NCBI GenBank assembly: GCA_964452775.1
Contig: CAYVQP010000021.1
Span: 1 to 57,038 of the forward strand
Origin: JACKCB01 sp964452775
Lineage (GTDB): Bacteria; Chloroflexota; Anaerolineae; Promineifilales; Promineifilaceae
Length of the DNA stretch: 57,038 nt
Reading direction: 5' to 3'
A program made the translations under genes and the position numbers. Shown here piece by piece: positions 33,280 to 41,867 of the stretch; positions within the stretch are counted from its first letter, which is position 1; the number at the start of each line of letters is the position of its first letter. The notes beneath the pieces are model-generated. The model was not told the DNA's origin. It did no database searches and worked only from the letters and a program-made list of their open reading frames with translations.

Positions 33280-35400
33280 ATGCGCCGATCCTTGCTGCTG
33301 TTGTTGCTCGCTCTGGTAGGCACAGCGGCGATTGTCCAGGCTCAGAGCCGGGATCGATCCACAATTATTGATGAAGACCTTATGCCGCTGGATACGGTTG
33401 ACGGCGCGTGGGTGCTTCCATTTGAACTGGAGCAGGTTGAACGGGAGGAGGTGCCGCCAAATGTGTTAGCGGCAGCCGGCGCGGATCATTGCGTTGACGC
33501 TCCGCTGCTGGCGAATCCCGATGGTACGGTTGGCGGCGGTGACGTCCTGCCCACTAATTTTATGACCACCGACCCGACAGACCCCGATATCAGCCAGTGC
33601 ATGTTCGGCGCTCCCCCCAGTGTACAGGGCTACCGGTCGGTGTGGTATCGCTTCTTCCCCTTACAGAGCGGGGTGGTAGATATTCAAACCACGCTGGACC
33701 CATCCAACTTTGAGACCAGTTACGACACGGTGGTGGCGCTTTATCGCAGCGACGCTCCATTTGGCGAATGTAACAGCCTGACCCTCATCTCCTGCAACGA
33801 TGACGCCCAGGGTTTCCAGTCTCGCATCAAGGTATTCGTCCGGCAATGGGATAACTATTACATCGAGGTGGTGGACTGGAACTTTGCGGTGAACAACGAG
33901 GCCATGCTGCGCATCTCGGTCACCTTTGATGAGGGCGAGACGCTATGGGATGTGCAGGAGCAGGCCTCCACTACCTGGGAGAAACCGCGCAGCCGCCAGG
34001 CAGTAGTGGCGATAGGCGACTACATCTACGTTATTGCCGGACAGACGGCGGTGACCGGCGATTTCCCCACGCGCGACGGATCCGTGGATCGCTATCATGC
34101 GCCGACAGGCACGTGGGCCCCGATGATGCCCATGGTAGGGGCCGGCTATTCCAACACCACGGCAGCGGTAGTAAACGGGCGCATTTACGTGCCGGCCGGC
34201 TACGTGGGCAACAATTCGGCTTATGACGGCACCCATTGGGTTTTTGACCCCAATATACCAAATGTCCCCTACAACGGCGCCTGGTTTGCCAACACGAATC
34301 CAGTGCCGTGGAATCTCCTGGATGGGCAGCCATATGCCTGGTCGCAGGCCGTCTCTATGAGGGTTGGTCAAACCGATGGGTATTTCCTGACCGGCGGCGT
34401 CTTGCCGCCGGCGAACAATTCATTCTTGCAGGACCAGGGAGAGCCAGTCGCTCATCTGCTCTTCTTCGCGCCGAGCGCGGACGGGCATAGCGGCGTCTGG
34501 AACACCGTGCTGGCCAATATGTCAATCGCCCGCTACGCCCACGTCGCTGCTGCCGTCACCCGCGAGACAAACTTCGGTACGGAGCAGCAGGTCTGCGTTG
34601 CCGGCGGCATTACCAAGGACGATGGCGAGCTCCGTTCTCTCAGCGATGCCGAATGTTACAGCAATATCTCCGGCCAATGGTCGCCAATCGCTGCGCTGAA
34701 TTTCAATCGTTATGGCGGCAGCAGCGCAATTGGCCCGGATGGTCGCTGGTATGTCTTTGGCGGTACAACTGTGGCGGAAGTTAACGGCGTCAACGTGCAG
34801 GTTCCCCTGACAGTGACCGAGGTGTACGACCCGGCGACGAACACCTGGCAGGTGTGGGATTCGCGCTACGATCTGCGGGCGCCGGCGCGGGATTGGGCGC
34901 GGGGCGCGTTTGTTGGCGATACGCTTTACGTCTTTGGCGGTGAGACATTTAACGTGGCCACGGGCACCTGGGGAGTCGTGCCGCTGGTCGAGTCACTGTA
35001 CATCCCGCCTACAGGCCAGATCTTGCCGGCGGTGCGCATGGAGCGCGTGGACGGGTATGAGCCGAACGACACCCTGGAAACGGCCACGCCGATCGGTCTC
35101 AACGACCCGCGCAACGACAGCTTTGTACTGAACGACGACTGGCACGACTTCTTCGCCTTCCATGTGCCATACAACATGGTCGTGCGCGCCTCGGTGACCG
35201 AGATTCCCTACGGCAGCGATTACGATCTGTATCTGTATAACTCAGATAAGTTCCTGGTCGGCTACAGCACCAGCATCGGCAACCAGGATGAGCATGCCAC
35301 GTCGTTTCTGCTTACGCCGGGTCTCTACTACGCGCTGGTGCAGCGGATAACCACATTCGTCGCCCAGTCGCCGTACCGGATCGTGATTGCGCCGCAATAG
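33280..35400 (+). CDS. Secreted Kelch-propeller protein with PPC-like domains
   Basis: The 706-residue protein starts at ATG 33280 with GGAGGAA upstream. A signal peptide (1-22, ending VQAQS) is followed by a jelly-roll of PPC type (about 60-215: SVWYRFFPLQSG, TVVALYRSD, ISCNDDAQGFQS). A Kelch beta-propeller follows (about 225-570, with repeated YVIAGQT, RIYVPAGYVG, WYVFGGTT, DTLYVFGGE). The C-terminal PPC domain (about 590-706) shows EPNDTLETATPI, DWHDFFAFHV and YDLYLYNSD. It is an exported multi-domain adhesion or binding protein without a recognisable catalytic motif. Flanked by the ileS hairpin and a palindrome. Confidence 0.75.
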   Translation: MRRSLLLLLLALVGTAAIVQAQSRDRSTIIDEDLMPLDTVDGAWVLPFELEQVEREEVPPNVLAAAGADHCVDAPLLANPDGTVGGGDVLPTNFMTTDPTDPDISQCMFGAPPSVQGYRSVWYRFFPLQSGVVDIQTTLDPSNFETSYDTVVALYRSDAPFGECNSLTLISCNDDAQGFQSRIKVFVRQWDNYYIEVVDWNFAVNNEAMLRISVTFDEGETLWDVQEQASTTWEKPRSRQAVVAIGDYIYVIAGQTAVTGDFPTRDGSVDRYHAPTGTWAPMMPMVGAGYSNTTAAVVNGRIYVPAGYVGNNSAYDGTHWVFDPNIPNVPYNGAWFANTNPVPWNLLDGQPYAWSQAVSMRVGQTDGYFLTGGVLPPANNSFLQDQGEPVAHLLFFAPSADGHSGVWNTVLANMSIARYAHVAAAVTRETNFGTEQQVCVAGGITKDDGELRSLSDAECYSNISGQWSPIAALNFNRYGGSSAIGPDGRWYVFGGTTVAEVNGVNVQVPLTVTEVYDPATNTWQVWDSRYDLRAPARDWARGAFVGDTLYVFGGETFNVATGTWGVVPLVESLYIPPTGQILPAVRMERVDGYEPNDTLETATPIGLNDPRNDSFVLNDDWHDFFAFHVPYNMVVRASVTEIPYGSDYDLYLYNSDKFLVGYSTSIGNQDEHATSFLLTPGLYYALVQRITTFVAQSPYRIVIAPQ

Positions 35401-35440
35401 CCGCGCCAATCCAAATGGACTTCTGGCTGAGCTTTTCGCA

Positions 35441-35506
35441 TAAACCCCGCAGGTCCGGCTGAGCTTTTATTGCCCTGCTACAGATCAGAGAGAGACCTGC
35501 GGGCTA
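35441..35506. repeat. Dispersed palindrome copy
   Basis: AACCCCGCAGGTCC (35443-35456) faces AGACCTGCGGGCT (about 35493-35505). It lies between the Kelch gene and sbcD. Confidence 0.7.
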
Positions 35507-35532
35507 CTTGATTGCACGCTTGGGAGCGTTAG

Positions 35533-36756
35533 GTGATTCAACTCCTGCATTTTGCGGATGCCCACATAGACATGGCCAACTGGGGGCGACACGACCCGGA
35601 GACGGGGTTGCCTATCCGGGTGATGGACTTCCTCAACGCCCTGGATCAGATTGTCGAGGCGGCGATTGAGCGGCGGGTGGAGCTGGTGCTGTTTGCCGGC
35701 GACGCCTACAAGGATCGCAACCCACAACCCACCTTCCAGCGGGAATGGGGCAAGCGCATCATGCGCCTGTCGCAGGCGAAGATCCCCACCGTCCTGCTGG
35801 TCGGCAACCACGATGTGGCCCCGGCATTGGGCCGGGCGCATACCATGCAGGAGTTCGGCACGCTGGCCGTGCCATATGTGCATCTGGCGGACGACTTCAT
35901 GGTGCTCGGGCCGGAGGTGCTGGGAATCCCGCTGCAGATCCTGGCAATTCCCTGGGTCTCGCGCAGTAAGTTGATGCGCCATGTGAGCGAAGCCGGCAAG
36001 TCGACCGAGGAGATGTACACCGACGCGGAAAACATCGTCGGCGAATGGGTGGAGGAGCAACTGGCGGCGCTGGACCCGCACTTGCCCACCATTCTGCTGG
36101 CCCACGCTTCGGTACATGGAGCCGCTTTCAGCACGGAGCGGATGGTCACGCTGGGACAGGAGTTGGTGCTCAGCGGGCAGGTGGTGCGCGATCACCGCTT
36201 TGACTACGTCGCTCTCGGTCATATCCACAAGCACCAGGAGTTGAACGGCGGAGTACATCCGCCGATTGTCTATCCCGGCTCCATAGAGCGCGTTGATTTC
36301 GGCGAGATTAACGAGCGCAAGGGCTTCGTGCTGGCTGAGGTCAGCAAAGGGCGGACCAACTGGGAATTCTACCCGTTGCGCACTCGCCCCTATCTGGATA
36401 TTCAGGTCGAACCGAAGGCCGCGGAAAGCTTTATGGTAGATGTAATGAGCCAGCTGCCTCCTCCGGCCAGAGTGCGCGACGCCGTCTGCCGCGTGCAGAT
36501 CAGCTATCCCCATGATTGGGAGGCGCTGCTGGACGAGGCCGCTATCCTGCAATACCTGGACCAGGCGCTCAGCGTGCAGATTCAGAAGCAGCGTACGGTG
36601 GAAAGGCGGTCGCGGTTGGGCGACATTGCCGGCGTCGAGTCATTAGGCCGTGAGGAGCTGCTGCTGATTCACTGGCGCTCAAAGGGGCTGGCGGAAGAGG
36701 AGATCACGGCCCTACAGGCGCTGGCCCAGGAGTTGTTTGCCGGCCGGGAGGCATAA
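35533..36756 (+). CDS. sbcD: SbcD/Mre11-type nuclease
   Basis: The 407-residue metallophosphoesterase starts at GTG 35533. Phosphoesterase motifs appear in order: HFADAHID, VLFAGDAYKD, LLVGNHDV, LLAHASVHG and LGHIHKHQ, which bind the two Mn ions. It is the nuclease subunit of the SbcCD complex that opens hairpins and processes double-strand breaks. The C-terminal region (about 300-400) is shorter on known motifs but includes the SbcC-contact helices. sbcC follows after 27 bases, so the complex is encoded as one unit. Confidence 0.9.
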   Translation: MIQLLHFADAHIDMANWGRHDPETGLPIRVMDFLNALDQIVEAAIERRVELVLFAGDAYKDRNPQPTFQREWGKRIMRLSQAKIPTVLLVGNHDVAPALGRAHTMQEFGTLAVPYVHLADDFMVLGPEVLGIPLQILAIPWVSRSKLMRHVSEAGKSTEEMYTDAENIVGEWVEEQLAALDPHLPTILLAHASVHGAAFSTERMVTLGQELVLSGQVVRDHRFDYVALGHIHKHQELNGGVHPPIVYPGSIERVDFGEINERKGFVLAEVSKGRTNWEFYPLRTRPYLDIQVEPKAAESFMVDVMSQLPPPARVRDAVCRVQISYPHDWEALLDEAAILQYLDQALSVQIQKQRTVERRSRLGDIAGVESLGREELLLIHWRSKGLAEEEITALQALAQELFAGREA

Positions 36757-36783
36757 GGTCCCGGGAGACCAGGGGCAACAAGA

Positions 36784-39765
36784 ATGATCGCAAAGCGACT
36801 GGAGCTGACCAACTTCCTTTCTTACCGGCAGACGGCGGTCCTCGATTTCAACGGTATTCACCTGGCCTGCATCGCAGGAGCAAACGGGGCCGGCAAGTCG
36901 AGCATCCTGGACGGAATGACCTGGGCGCTGTTTGGCCGCAGCCGCAGCCGCAGTGATGATGACGTGGTCAATCGACTGGCGATCATCAATCAGGCGCACG
37001 CTGACGTCCGCTTTGAGTTTGAGCTGGAGGGGATGTGCTATCGCGTGATCCGGCGCAAGCGACATGCTCACTCAGCCGAGCTGGAGCTGCAATTCCAGGG
37101 AGGTGACGGGCAATGGGAGACCCTGACGGAGAGTAGGCTGCGCGATACGCAGGCGGCCATTACCGACCTGCTGCGCATGAACTATGACACGTTTGTGAAC
37201 GCCAGCTTTCTGCTGCAAGGCCGGGCGGATGAATTCATGACCAAGACGCCGGGGAAGCGCAAGGAGATATTGGCCGAACTGCTGGGGGTGAGCGATTGGG
37301 ACCAATGGCGCGACCGGGCCGGGGCCTGGCGCCGGCAAGAGGAAAACGGGTTGTCGTTGCTTGATGGCCGGCAGGCGGAGCTTGATCGTGAACTGCAGGA
37401 AGAGGACGAACGCCGCCGCCAGCTCGCCGAGGCCCAGGTGGAGTTTGAGGCGATTTCAGCGCAATTGGACAGTATGGAGACGCTGTTGGGCAACATGCGC
37501 CGGGTGGCCGAGGCGTTGGCCCAACAGCAAAAGGCGGCCCAGGGACTCCGGCAAATGCTGGATCGGCAGACGACGAGCCTGGCCCGGTTGGAGAAGAGTC
37601 GCGCGGGGCGTCAGGTAGAACGTGACAATCTCGCCGAAATCCTGCAAGACGCGCCCGCTATCGAAGCCGCTCAGCAGGAGTATGAGGAAGCCGCCCGCCG
37701 GTGGCAATTCTGGCAGGACAAAGCAGCGCAGTTGAATGTCCTGCAACAGGCGCGACGCCCGCATGAGTTGACAATCGAGCGCATCCGCAGCGGTCTTGAG
37801 CAGCAGGAGAAGACGCTGCGCCGGCAGGCAAGCAACATTGAACAGATGACGCAAGAGCGCGTCACGCTGCTCGAGCAACAGAGCGCGACCGGGGAACGAC
37901 TGCGGGAGTTGGCCGGACAATTGGCCGAATTGAGCGAGCAGGAACAGCTTTGGCACGATGCGCGGGCGGCATTGCAGCAGTTGGAAGGAGAGCGAGAGCT
38001 TAAGCAAAAGGGGCTGGCCCGGCTGCGCGGGGAAGCGTCGCGAGTGGCCGGGTTGCAACTGGAAAGGACGGCGGTAGTCAAGAACCTGGAGCAGGCCATT
38101 GCTGCTGGCGACGATTTAAGCGCCAAATTGGCAGCCCTATCTGAGCAGCGGCAACAACACGCTGCCGGGCTGGCCGAACGAGACAATCTGCGCCAGGAAA
38201 TGTCCAGGCTGCGCAGCGAGATGGAACCGCTCAAAGAGCGCATTGAACGCCTGGAAGTGGAGACCGGCGGGCAGTGTCCGCTCTGTGGGCAGGATCTCAG
38301 CGAAGCGCACCGCCGGCAAGTGCTGGCCGAACTACACCGCGACGGAGCAGAGAAGGGCGACCGCTATCGAACCGACCATTCCAGGGTCGGAGTCCTTGAA
38401 AAGGAGATCGAGGCGCTGGCCGAAGCGCTGAAGCAAGCCGGCCGGCTGGAAAAAGATCTTCAGACGCAGCAAGAGCGCCGCGCAATGGCGCAGACTCGGC
38501 TCGACGAAATCACGCGCCAAACGGATGAGTGGCAGGAAGACGGCCCACAGCAAGTCGCGGATTTAGAAACAGAATTGGCCGATGACCGGGAGCTGGCCGG
38601 GAAGAAGGAGGCGGTCGCCGGCTTACAGCGCCTGTTGCAGGAGAAGCGCGGTAAGGAAGCAGCATATAAGCAGGCGCAAGAAGAGTTAGCCGGCAAAGAG
38701 GCCCGGCTGGCAGAGATTGATCGCGCTCTCGTCGCCTGGCGGGAGCGAGAATCTATCGAACTGCAGCGGGTCAGCCGGCGGTTAGAAGCCGGCGATTTTG
38801 ACGCTGCGGCGCAGAAGGCGCTGGCGGACAGCGACCAGGAGATCGCCGCCCTGGGTTATGAGCCGGCCAGTCAGCGAAAGGCCAAAGAGGAGTTGGACCA
38901 GTTGGCCGCGGCTCCGAACCGCTACCAGGAGCTGAAGCAAGCCGAGGCGGCGATCAAGCCCCTTGATCAGGGGCTGGCGGACCTGGCCGAACAGATAGCA
39001 GCCCAGGAGAAGGAAGTAAGGGACCTGGAGCGACAACTTGAGGACGCTAACGCACAAATCGCCCTGTTGGGCGCTGACGCGGGCGAGCTGCCGGCGACTG
39101 AGGCGGCGGTATCGAAGCTGCGCGAGGAGAAGCTGGCCGCTAATCGCAAAGTCGGCGCCTCCCAGCAGCGGCTGGCGGTGCTGGATCGCGTCCGCGCGCA
39201 ACGACAAGAGCTGGAGGAGGAGCGCAGCAAGCAGGCCTTGCTTATCCAGCGGCTGAAAGTGCTGGAAAGCTCCTGCGGGCGGGATGGAGTGCAGGCGCTA
39301 TTGATCGAACAGGCGGTGCCGGAAATCGAGAATGACGCCAACCAGTTGTTGGAGAGATTGACCGGCGGAGATATGCACGTCACTATCAGGACCCAACAGC
39401 CGCTGAAAACTCGCGAGGCGTTGGCGGAGACGCTGGATATCCTGATCAGCGATGCCGCCGGCGAGCGCCCCTATGAGAATTACAGCGGAGGAGAGCAGTT
39501 CCGGGTCAATTTTGCGGTGCGGTTGGCGCTGTCGCGGCTGCTGACCCGGCGGGCCGGCGCACGGCTGCAGACGCTGGTCATTGATGAGGGGTTCGGTAGC
39601 CAGGACCCGCTTGGCCGGCAGCGGCTGGTGGAGGCGATCAACGCCATTCAGGACGACTTCGCCCGCATCCTGGTGATCACGCACATTGACGAGTTGCGCG
39701 ACGCTTTCCCGAACCGGATTGAGGTTACGAAGGAGCCGGCCGGATCCACCATCGCTGTTTATTGA
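36784..39765 (+). CDS. sbcC: SbcC/Rad50-type ATPase
   Basis: The 993-residue protein starts at ATG 36784 with AGGGGC upstream. The N-terminal Walker A is in ANGAGKSSILDG (about 36-47). Long coiled coils follow. The zinc-hook CPLCGQ lies near residue 498, at the midpoint as expected. A second coiled coil returns to the ABC signature NYSGGEQFRVN and Walker B LVIDEGFGSQD. It holds DNA ends and drives the SbcD nuclease with ATP. Length is typical. Confidence 0.92.
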   Translation: MIAKRLELTNFLSYRQTAVLDFNGIHLACIAGANGAGKSSILDGMTWALFGRSRSRSDDDVVNRLAIINQAHADVRFEFELEGMCYRVIRRKRHAHSAELELQFQGGDGQWETLTESRLRDTQAAITDLLRMNYDTFVNASFLLQGRADEFMTKTPGKRKEILAELLGVSDWDQWRDRAGAWRRQEENGLSLLDGRQAELDRELQEEDERRRQLAEAQVEFEAISAQLDSMETLLGNMRRVAEALAQQQKAAQGLRQMLDRQTTSLARLEKSRAGRQVERDNLAEILQDAPAIEAAQQEYEEAARRWQFWQDKAAQLNVLQQARRPHELTIERIRSGLEQQEKTLRRQASNIEQMTQERVTLLEQQSATGERLRELAGQLAELSEQEQLWHDARAALQQLEGERELKQKGLARLRGEASRVAGLQLERTAVVKNLEQAIAAGDDLSAKLAALSEQRQQHAAGLAERDNLRQEMSRLRSEMEPLKERIERLEVETGGQCPLCGQDLSEAHRRQVLAELHRDGAEKGDRYRTDHSRVGVLEKEIEALAEALKQAGRLEKDLQTQQERRAMAQTRLDEITRQTDEWQEDGPQQVADLETELADDRELAGKKEAVAGLQRLLQEKRGKEAAYKQAQEELAGKEARLAEIDRALVAWRERESIELQRVSRRLEAGDFDAAAQKALADSDQEIAALGYEPASQRKAKEELDQLAAAPNRYQELKQAEAAIKPLDQGLADLAEQIAAQEKEVRDLERQLEDANAQIALLGADAGELPATEAAVSKLREEKLAANRKVGASQQRLAVLDRVRAQRQELEEERSKQALLIQRLKVLESSCGRDGVQALLIEQAVPEIENDANQLLERLTGGDMHVTIRTQQPLKTREALAETLDILISDAAGERPYENYSGGEQFRVNFAVRLALSRLLTRRAGARLQTLVIDEGFGSQDPLGRQRLVEAINAIQDDFARILVITHIDELRDAFPNRIEVTKEPAGSTIAVY

Positions 39766-39801
39766 GTGGGTTGCGGGGGATTCGGTTGGCGGCGGCAAAT
39801 G

Positions 39802-40389
39802 TCAGCGCCGGAGCTGGGTCGCCGCGTCTACTTGCTGCCAGCTCTCGCCCACCTTCCGGAACTTCATCACGTCCCGTACTTCGTCCAGCAGGGTCTCGAT
39901 GGGCACCAGTCGGCCCACGGTGACATAGCTCTCCCCGCCCACCGGCGTGCTGGTGCGCTTTTCGCTAAAGCGCTCCAATTGGGCCAGGAACCAGGGCCGG
40001 ACCACGCTCATCGGCAGACAATAGAGATCGCCAATCTCCACAAAGAGATAAAACAGCCATTCCGCTCTGGTGTAGAGGAAGCAGCCGGCTGTGCCCTTAC
40101 CCTCATTGCTGACTGTCTCAAAGAAGAAGTTGCCGGTCTGGTGGTAGCGATCCCCCTTAACCTCTACCGGGATGATGCGCAACCTATCCCGCTCCAGAAT
40201 GGTCCACAGCAGGTCAATGTCGTGCTCCTGGTAGGCCGGGTCATCTTCTACGTTGTGCACGGCGACCGTTTGCGACCAGACGGCATAAAGAAAGGCGGTT
40301 ACTTCAGTCGCCGCCCGGCGGGCCACGCTGGTAGTGTAATCAACTGAGTGCTGCTTGAGCCGGCTGGTGCTGGTCACGCCCCGGTCCAT
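39802..40389 (-). CDS. Unknown protein with PD-(D/E)XK nuclease-like core
   Basis: The 195-residue protein starts at ATG 40389. No named family is recognised. A possible nuclease core reads E29 in a helix, D57/D59 in EHDIDLLW, and E76-V-K78 in IIPVEVKGD, the spacing and strand order of PD-(D/E)XK folds. A basic N-terminus and a C-terminal helical tail complete it. It overlaps the end of the TetR gene by 16 bases (same strand) and converges on sbcC, whose stop is 36 bases away. DNA-metabolism context supports a nuclease role, but this is inference. Confidence 0.45.
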   Translation of the reverse strand: MDRGVTSTSRLKQHSVDYTTSVARRAATEVTAFLYAVWSQTVAVHNVEDDPAYQEHDIDLLWTILERDRLRIIPVEVKGDRYHQTGNFFFETVSNEGKGTAGCFLYTRAEWLFYLFVEIGDLYCLPMSVVRPWFLAQLERFSEKRTSTPVGGESYVTVGRLVPIETLLDEVRDVMKFRKVGESWQQVDAATQLRR

Positions 40390-40991
40390 ACGACGGCGCG
40401 CAACGCGAAGAGAGAGAGATCTTCGAAGGCTGCCTGTCCTTCCGCCACGGGATCAAGGCTGCTCATCACGTTGAGCACGACTTCATCAATCGCCCCGGCC
40501 AGGGCCTCCGCGGATCGGCGAGTGTTCTGGGGCATGATCAAGCCCTGGGCCAGCGCTGCTTCCAGGGGCCGTTGCCAGATAGCAATCATCCGTTCGCGAA
40601 ACTCATCCTGCTTGCTTGCCAGGGAGGGGATAGCGCCGATGCCGCCCAGCAGCAGCAAGTGAATGGCGGCCGGCTCGTAGATAGCCAGGTTCAAATAGGC
40701 TTGAACCCCGGCGCGCACCTGTTGCGGCAAGGTGCTGCGACCGCGCACCGCCTGTCCAATTGCCTGCAAGAGGAAGTCGGCTGTCTCCTCAAAGAGATAG
40801 GTGAACAGCATTTCCTTGTCAGGAAAGTAGAAGTAGAAGGTGCCGATGGCCACGTCGGCGACCTGCACAATGTCGCGCACGGTGGCGGCATGGTAGCCCT
40901 TCTCGGCGAAAACCTGCACGGCGGCCTGCATCATGGCCGTCCGTTTGGCGTCTTTCTTCTGGCGGGTCTTGTCGGTGCTGCGATAGGCCAT
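40374..40991 (-). CDS. TetR-family transcriptional regulator
   Basis: The 205-residue protein starts at ATG 40991; the in-frame extension to 41072 lies upstream of its promoter and is excluded. The N-terminal HTH is clear: MMQAAVQVFAEKGYHAATVR, then VADVAIGTFYFYFPDKEML. The C-terminal ligand domain is helical. Ligand and targets are unknown. It overlaps the nuclease-like gene downstream, a likely target. The consensus promoter predicts a start about four bases before the ATG, so the message is nearly leaderless. Confidence 0.9.
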   Translation of the reverse strand: MAYRSTDKTRQKKDAKRTAMMQAAVQVFAEKGYHAATVRDIVQVADVAIGTFYFYFPDKEMLFTYLFEETADFLLQAIGQAVRGRSTLPQQVRAGVQAYLNLAIYEPAAIHLLLLGGIGAIPSLASKQDEFRERMIAIWQRPLEAALAQGLIMPQNTRRSAEALAGAIDEVVLNVMSSLDPVAEGQAAFEDLSLFALRAVVWTGA

Positions 40992-41000
40992 TGTGCTGGG

Positions 41001-41029
41001 AGGATAGTCCAGGGAGTATAAACTGTCAA
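41001..41029 (-). promoter_or_regulatory. Promoter of the TetR gene
   Basis: On the minus strand a perfect TTGACA (41029-41024), a 17-base spacer and TATCCT (41006-41001) precede the TetR ATG at 40991 by only nine bases. The -35 overlaps the end of the upstream methyltransferase gene. Confidence 0.6.
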
Positions 41030-41847
41030 CCTGGGGTAGGGCTGGCCGGAGGCCGGTTGTGCGCTGCCTCATAGAGCAGCAGGCCGGCGGCCACGGCCAG
41101 ATTCAACGATGAGGCCTCGCCCAGCATGGGGATATAAACCTGATGATCCGCGCGACTCAGGACGGCCTCCGGCAGGCCCTCCCCCTCGCTGCCCAACCAC
41201 AACAGGAGCGGGAAACTATACATTTCCGGCTCGCGGTAGAAGCTCTGGGCGTGGGCCGAGCTGGCCAGGGTGTGCATGCGGTTCTCGCCGGCCCACTCCC
41301 ACAGGTCCGCCGGCGCCGGCGCGGCAGCCAGGGGCACGGAGAAGACCGCGCCCATGCTGGCCTTAACTGCGGTTGGGTGGTAAGGGTCCACCGTATCGCC
41401 CACCAGGATCACTGCGCCGGCATGGATCGCGTCGGCGGTACGCAGGATAGCGCCCAGATTGCCGGGATCGGAGACCTCTACCAGCGCGGCGAAGACGGCG
41501 TCCGGGGCCACGAACTCTCGCAAGCCGGAGAGCGGGCGCAGATTTTCCCGGACGATGGCCGCCAGCCCAACCGGATGTTCGCGTTCGCTGATGGCGGCGA
41601 AGACCGGCCCGGCCAGCGCGACGACCTGGCTGCCGGCGGCCTGATGCTGTTCGACAGCCGCCATTCCGGCGGCGCTGGTCAGCAGTTCGGGCGCATAAAG
41701 CAGCATCTCAACGCCGGCCTGATGCGCGATGGCTGCCAGGACGGGGCGGATGCCCTCTACCAGAAAAACACCTTCTTGCTGCCGGTGTTTCTTCTGCCGG
41801 AGGCGCTTGATGCGTTTGACCAGGGGATTACTGAAGCTGGTGATCAT
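41026..41847 (-). CDS. SpoU/TrmH-family RNA 2'-O-methyltransferase
   Basis: The 273-residue SPOUT enzyme has the N-terminal substrate-binding domain (SNPLVKRIKRLRQKKHRQQE, FLVEGIRPV). The three SpoU motifs follow: DPGNLGAILRTADA, LWLGSEGEGLP and SSLNLAVAAGLLLYE. It uses SAM to methylate a ribose in rRNA or tRNA; the site is not predictable. It ends just before the TetR gene and follows Lon after about 20 bases, so may be co-transcribed with it. Confidence 0.9.
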   Translation of the reverse strand: MITSFSNPLVKRIKRLRQKKHRQQEGVFLVEGIRPVLAAIAHQAGVEMLLYAPELLTSAAGMAAVEQHQAAGSQVVALAGPVFAAISEREHPVGLAAIVRENLRPLSGLREFVAPDAVFAALVEVSDPGNLGAILRTADAIHAGAVILVGDTVDPYHPTAVKASMGAVFSVPLAAAPAPADLWEWAGENRMHTLASSAHAQSFYREPEMYSFPLLLWLGSEGEGLPEAVLSRADHQVYIPMLGEASSLNLAVAAGLLLYEAAHNRPPASPTPG

Positions 41848-41867
41848 GCCTCAGCAAGCAGGAATGT

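Noticed and set aside
35485..36552. 355-codon minus-strand frame opposite sbcD
   Set aside because: Mirror of a well-supported nuclease gene; it also reads through a palindrome.
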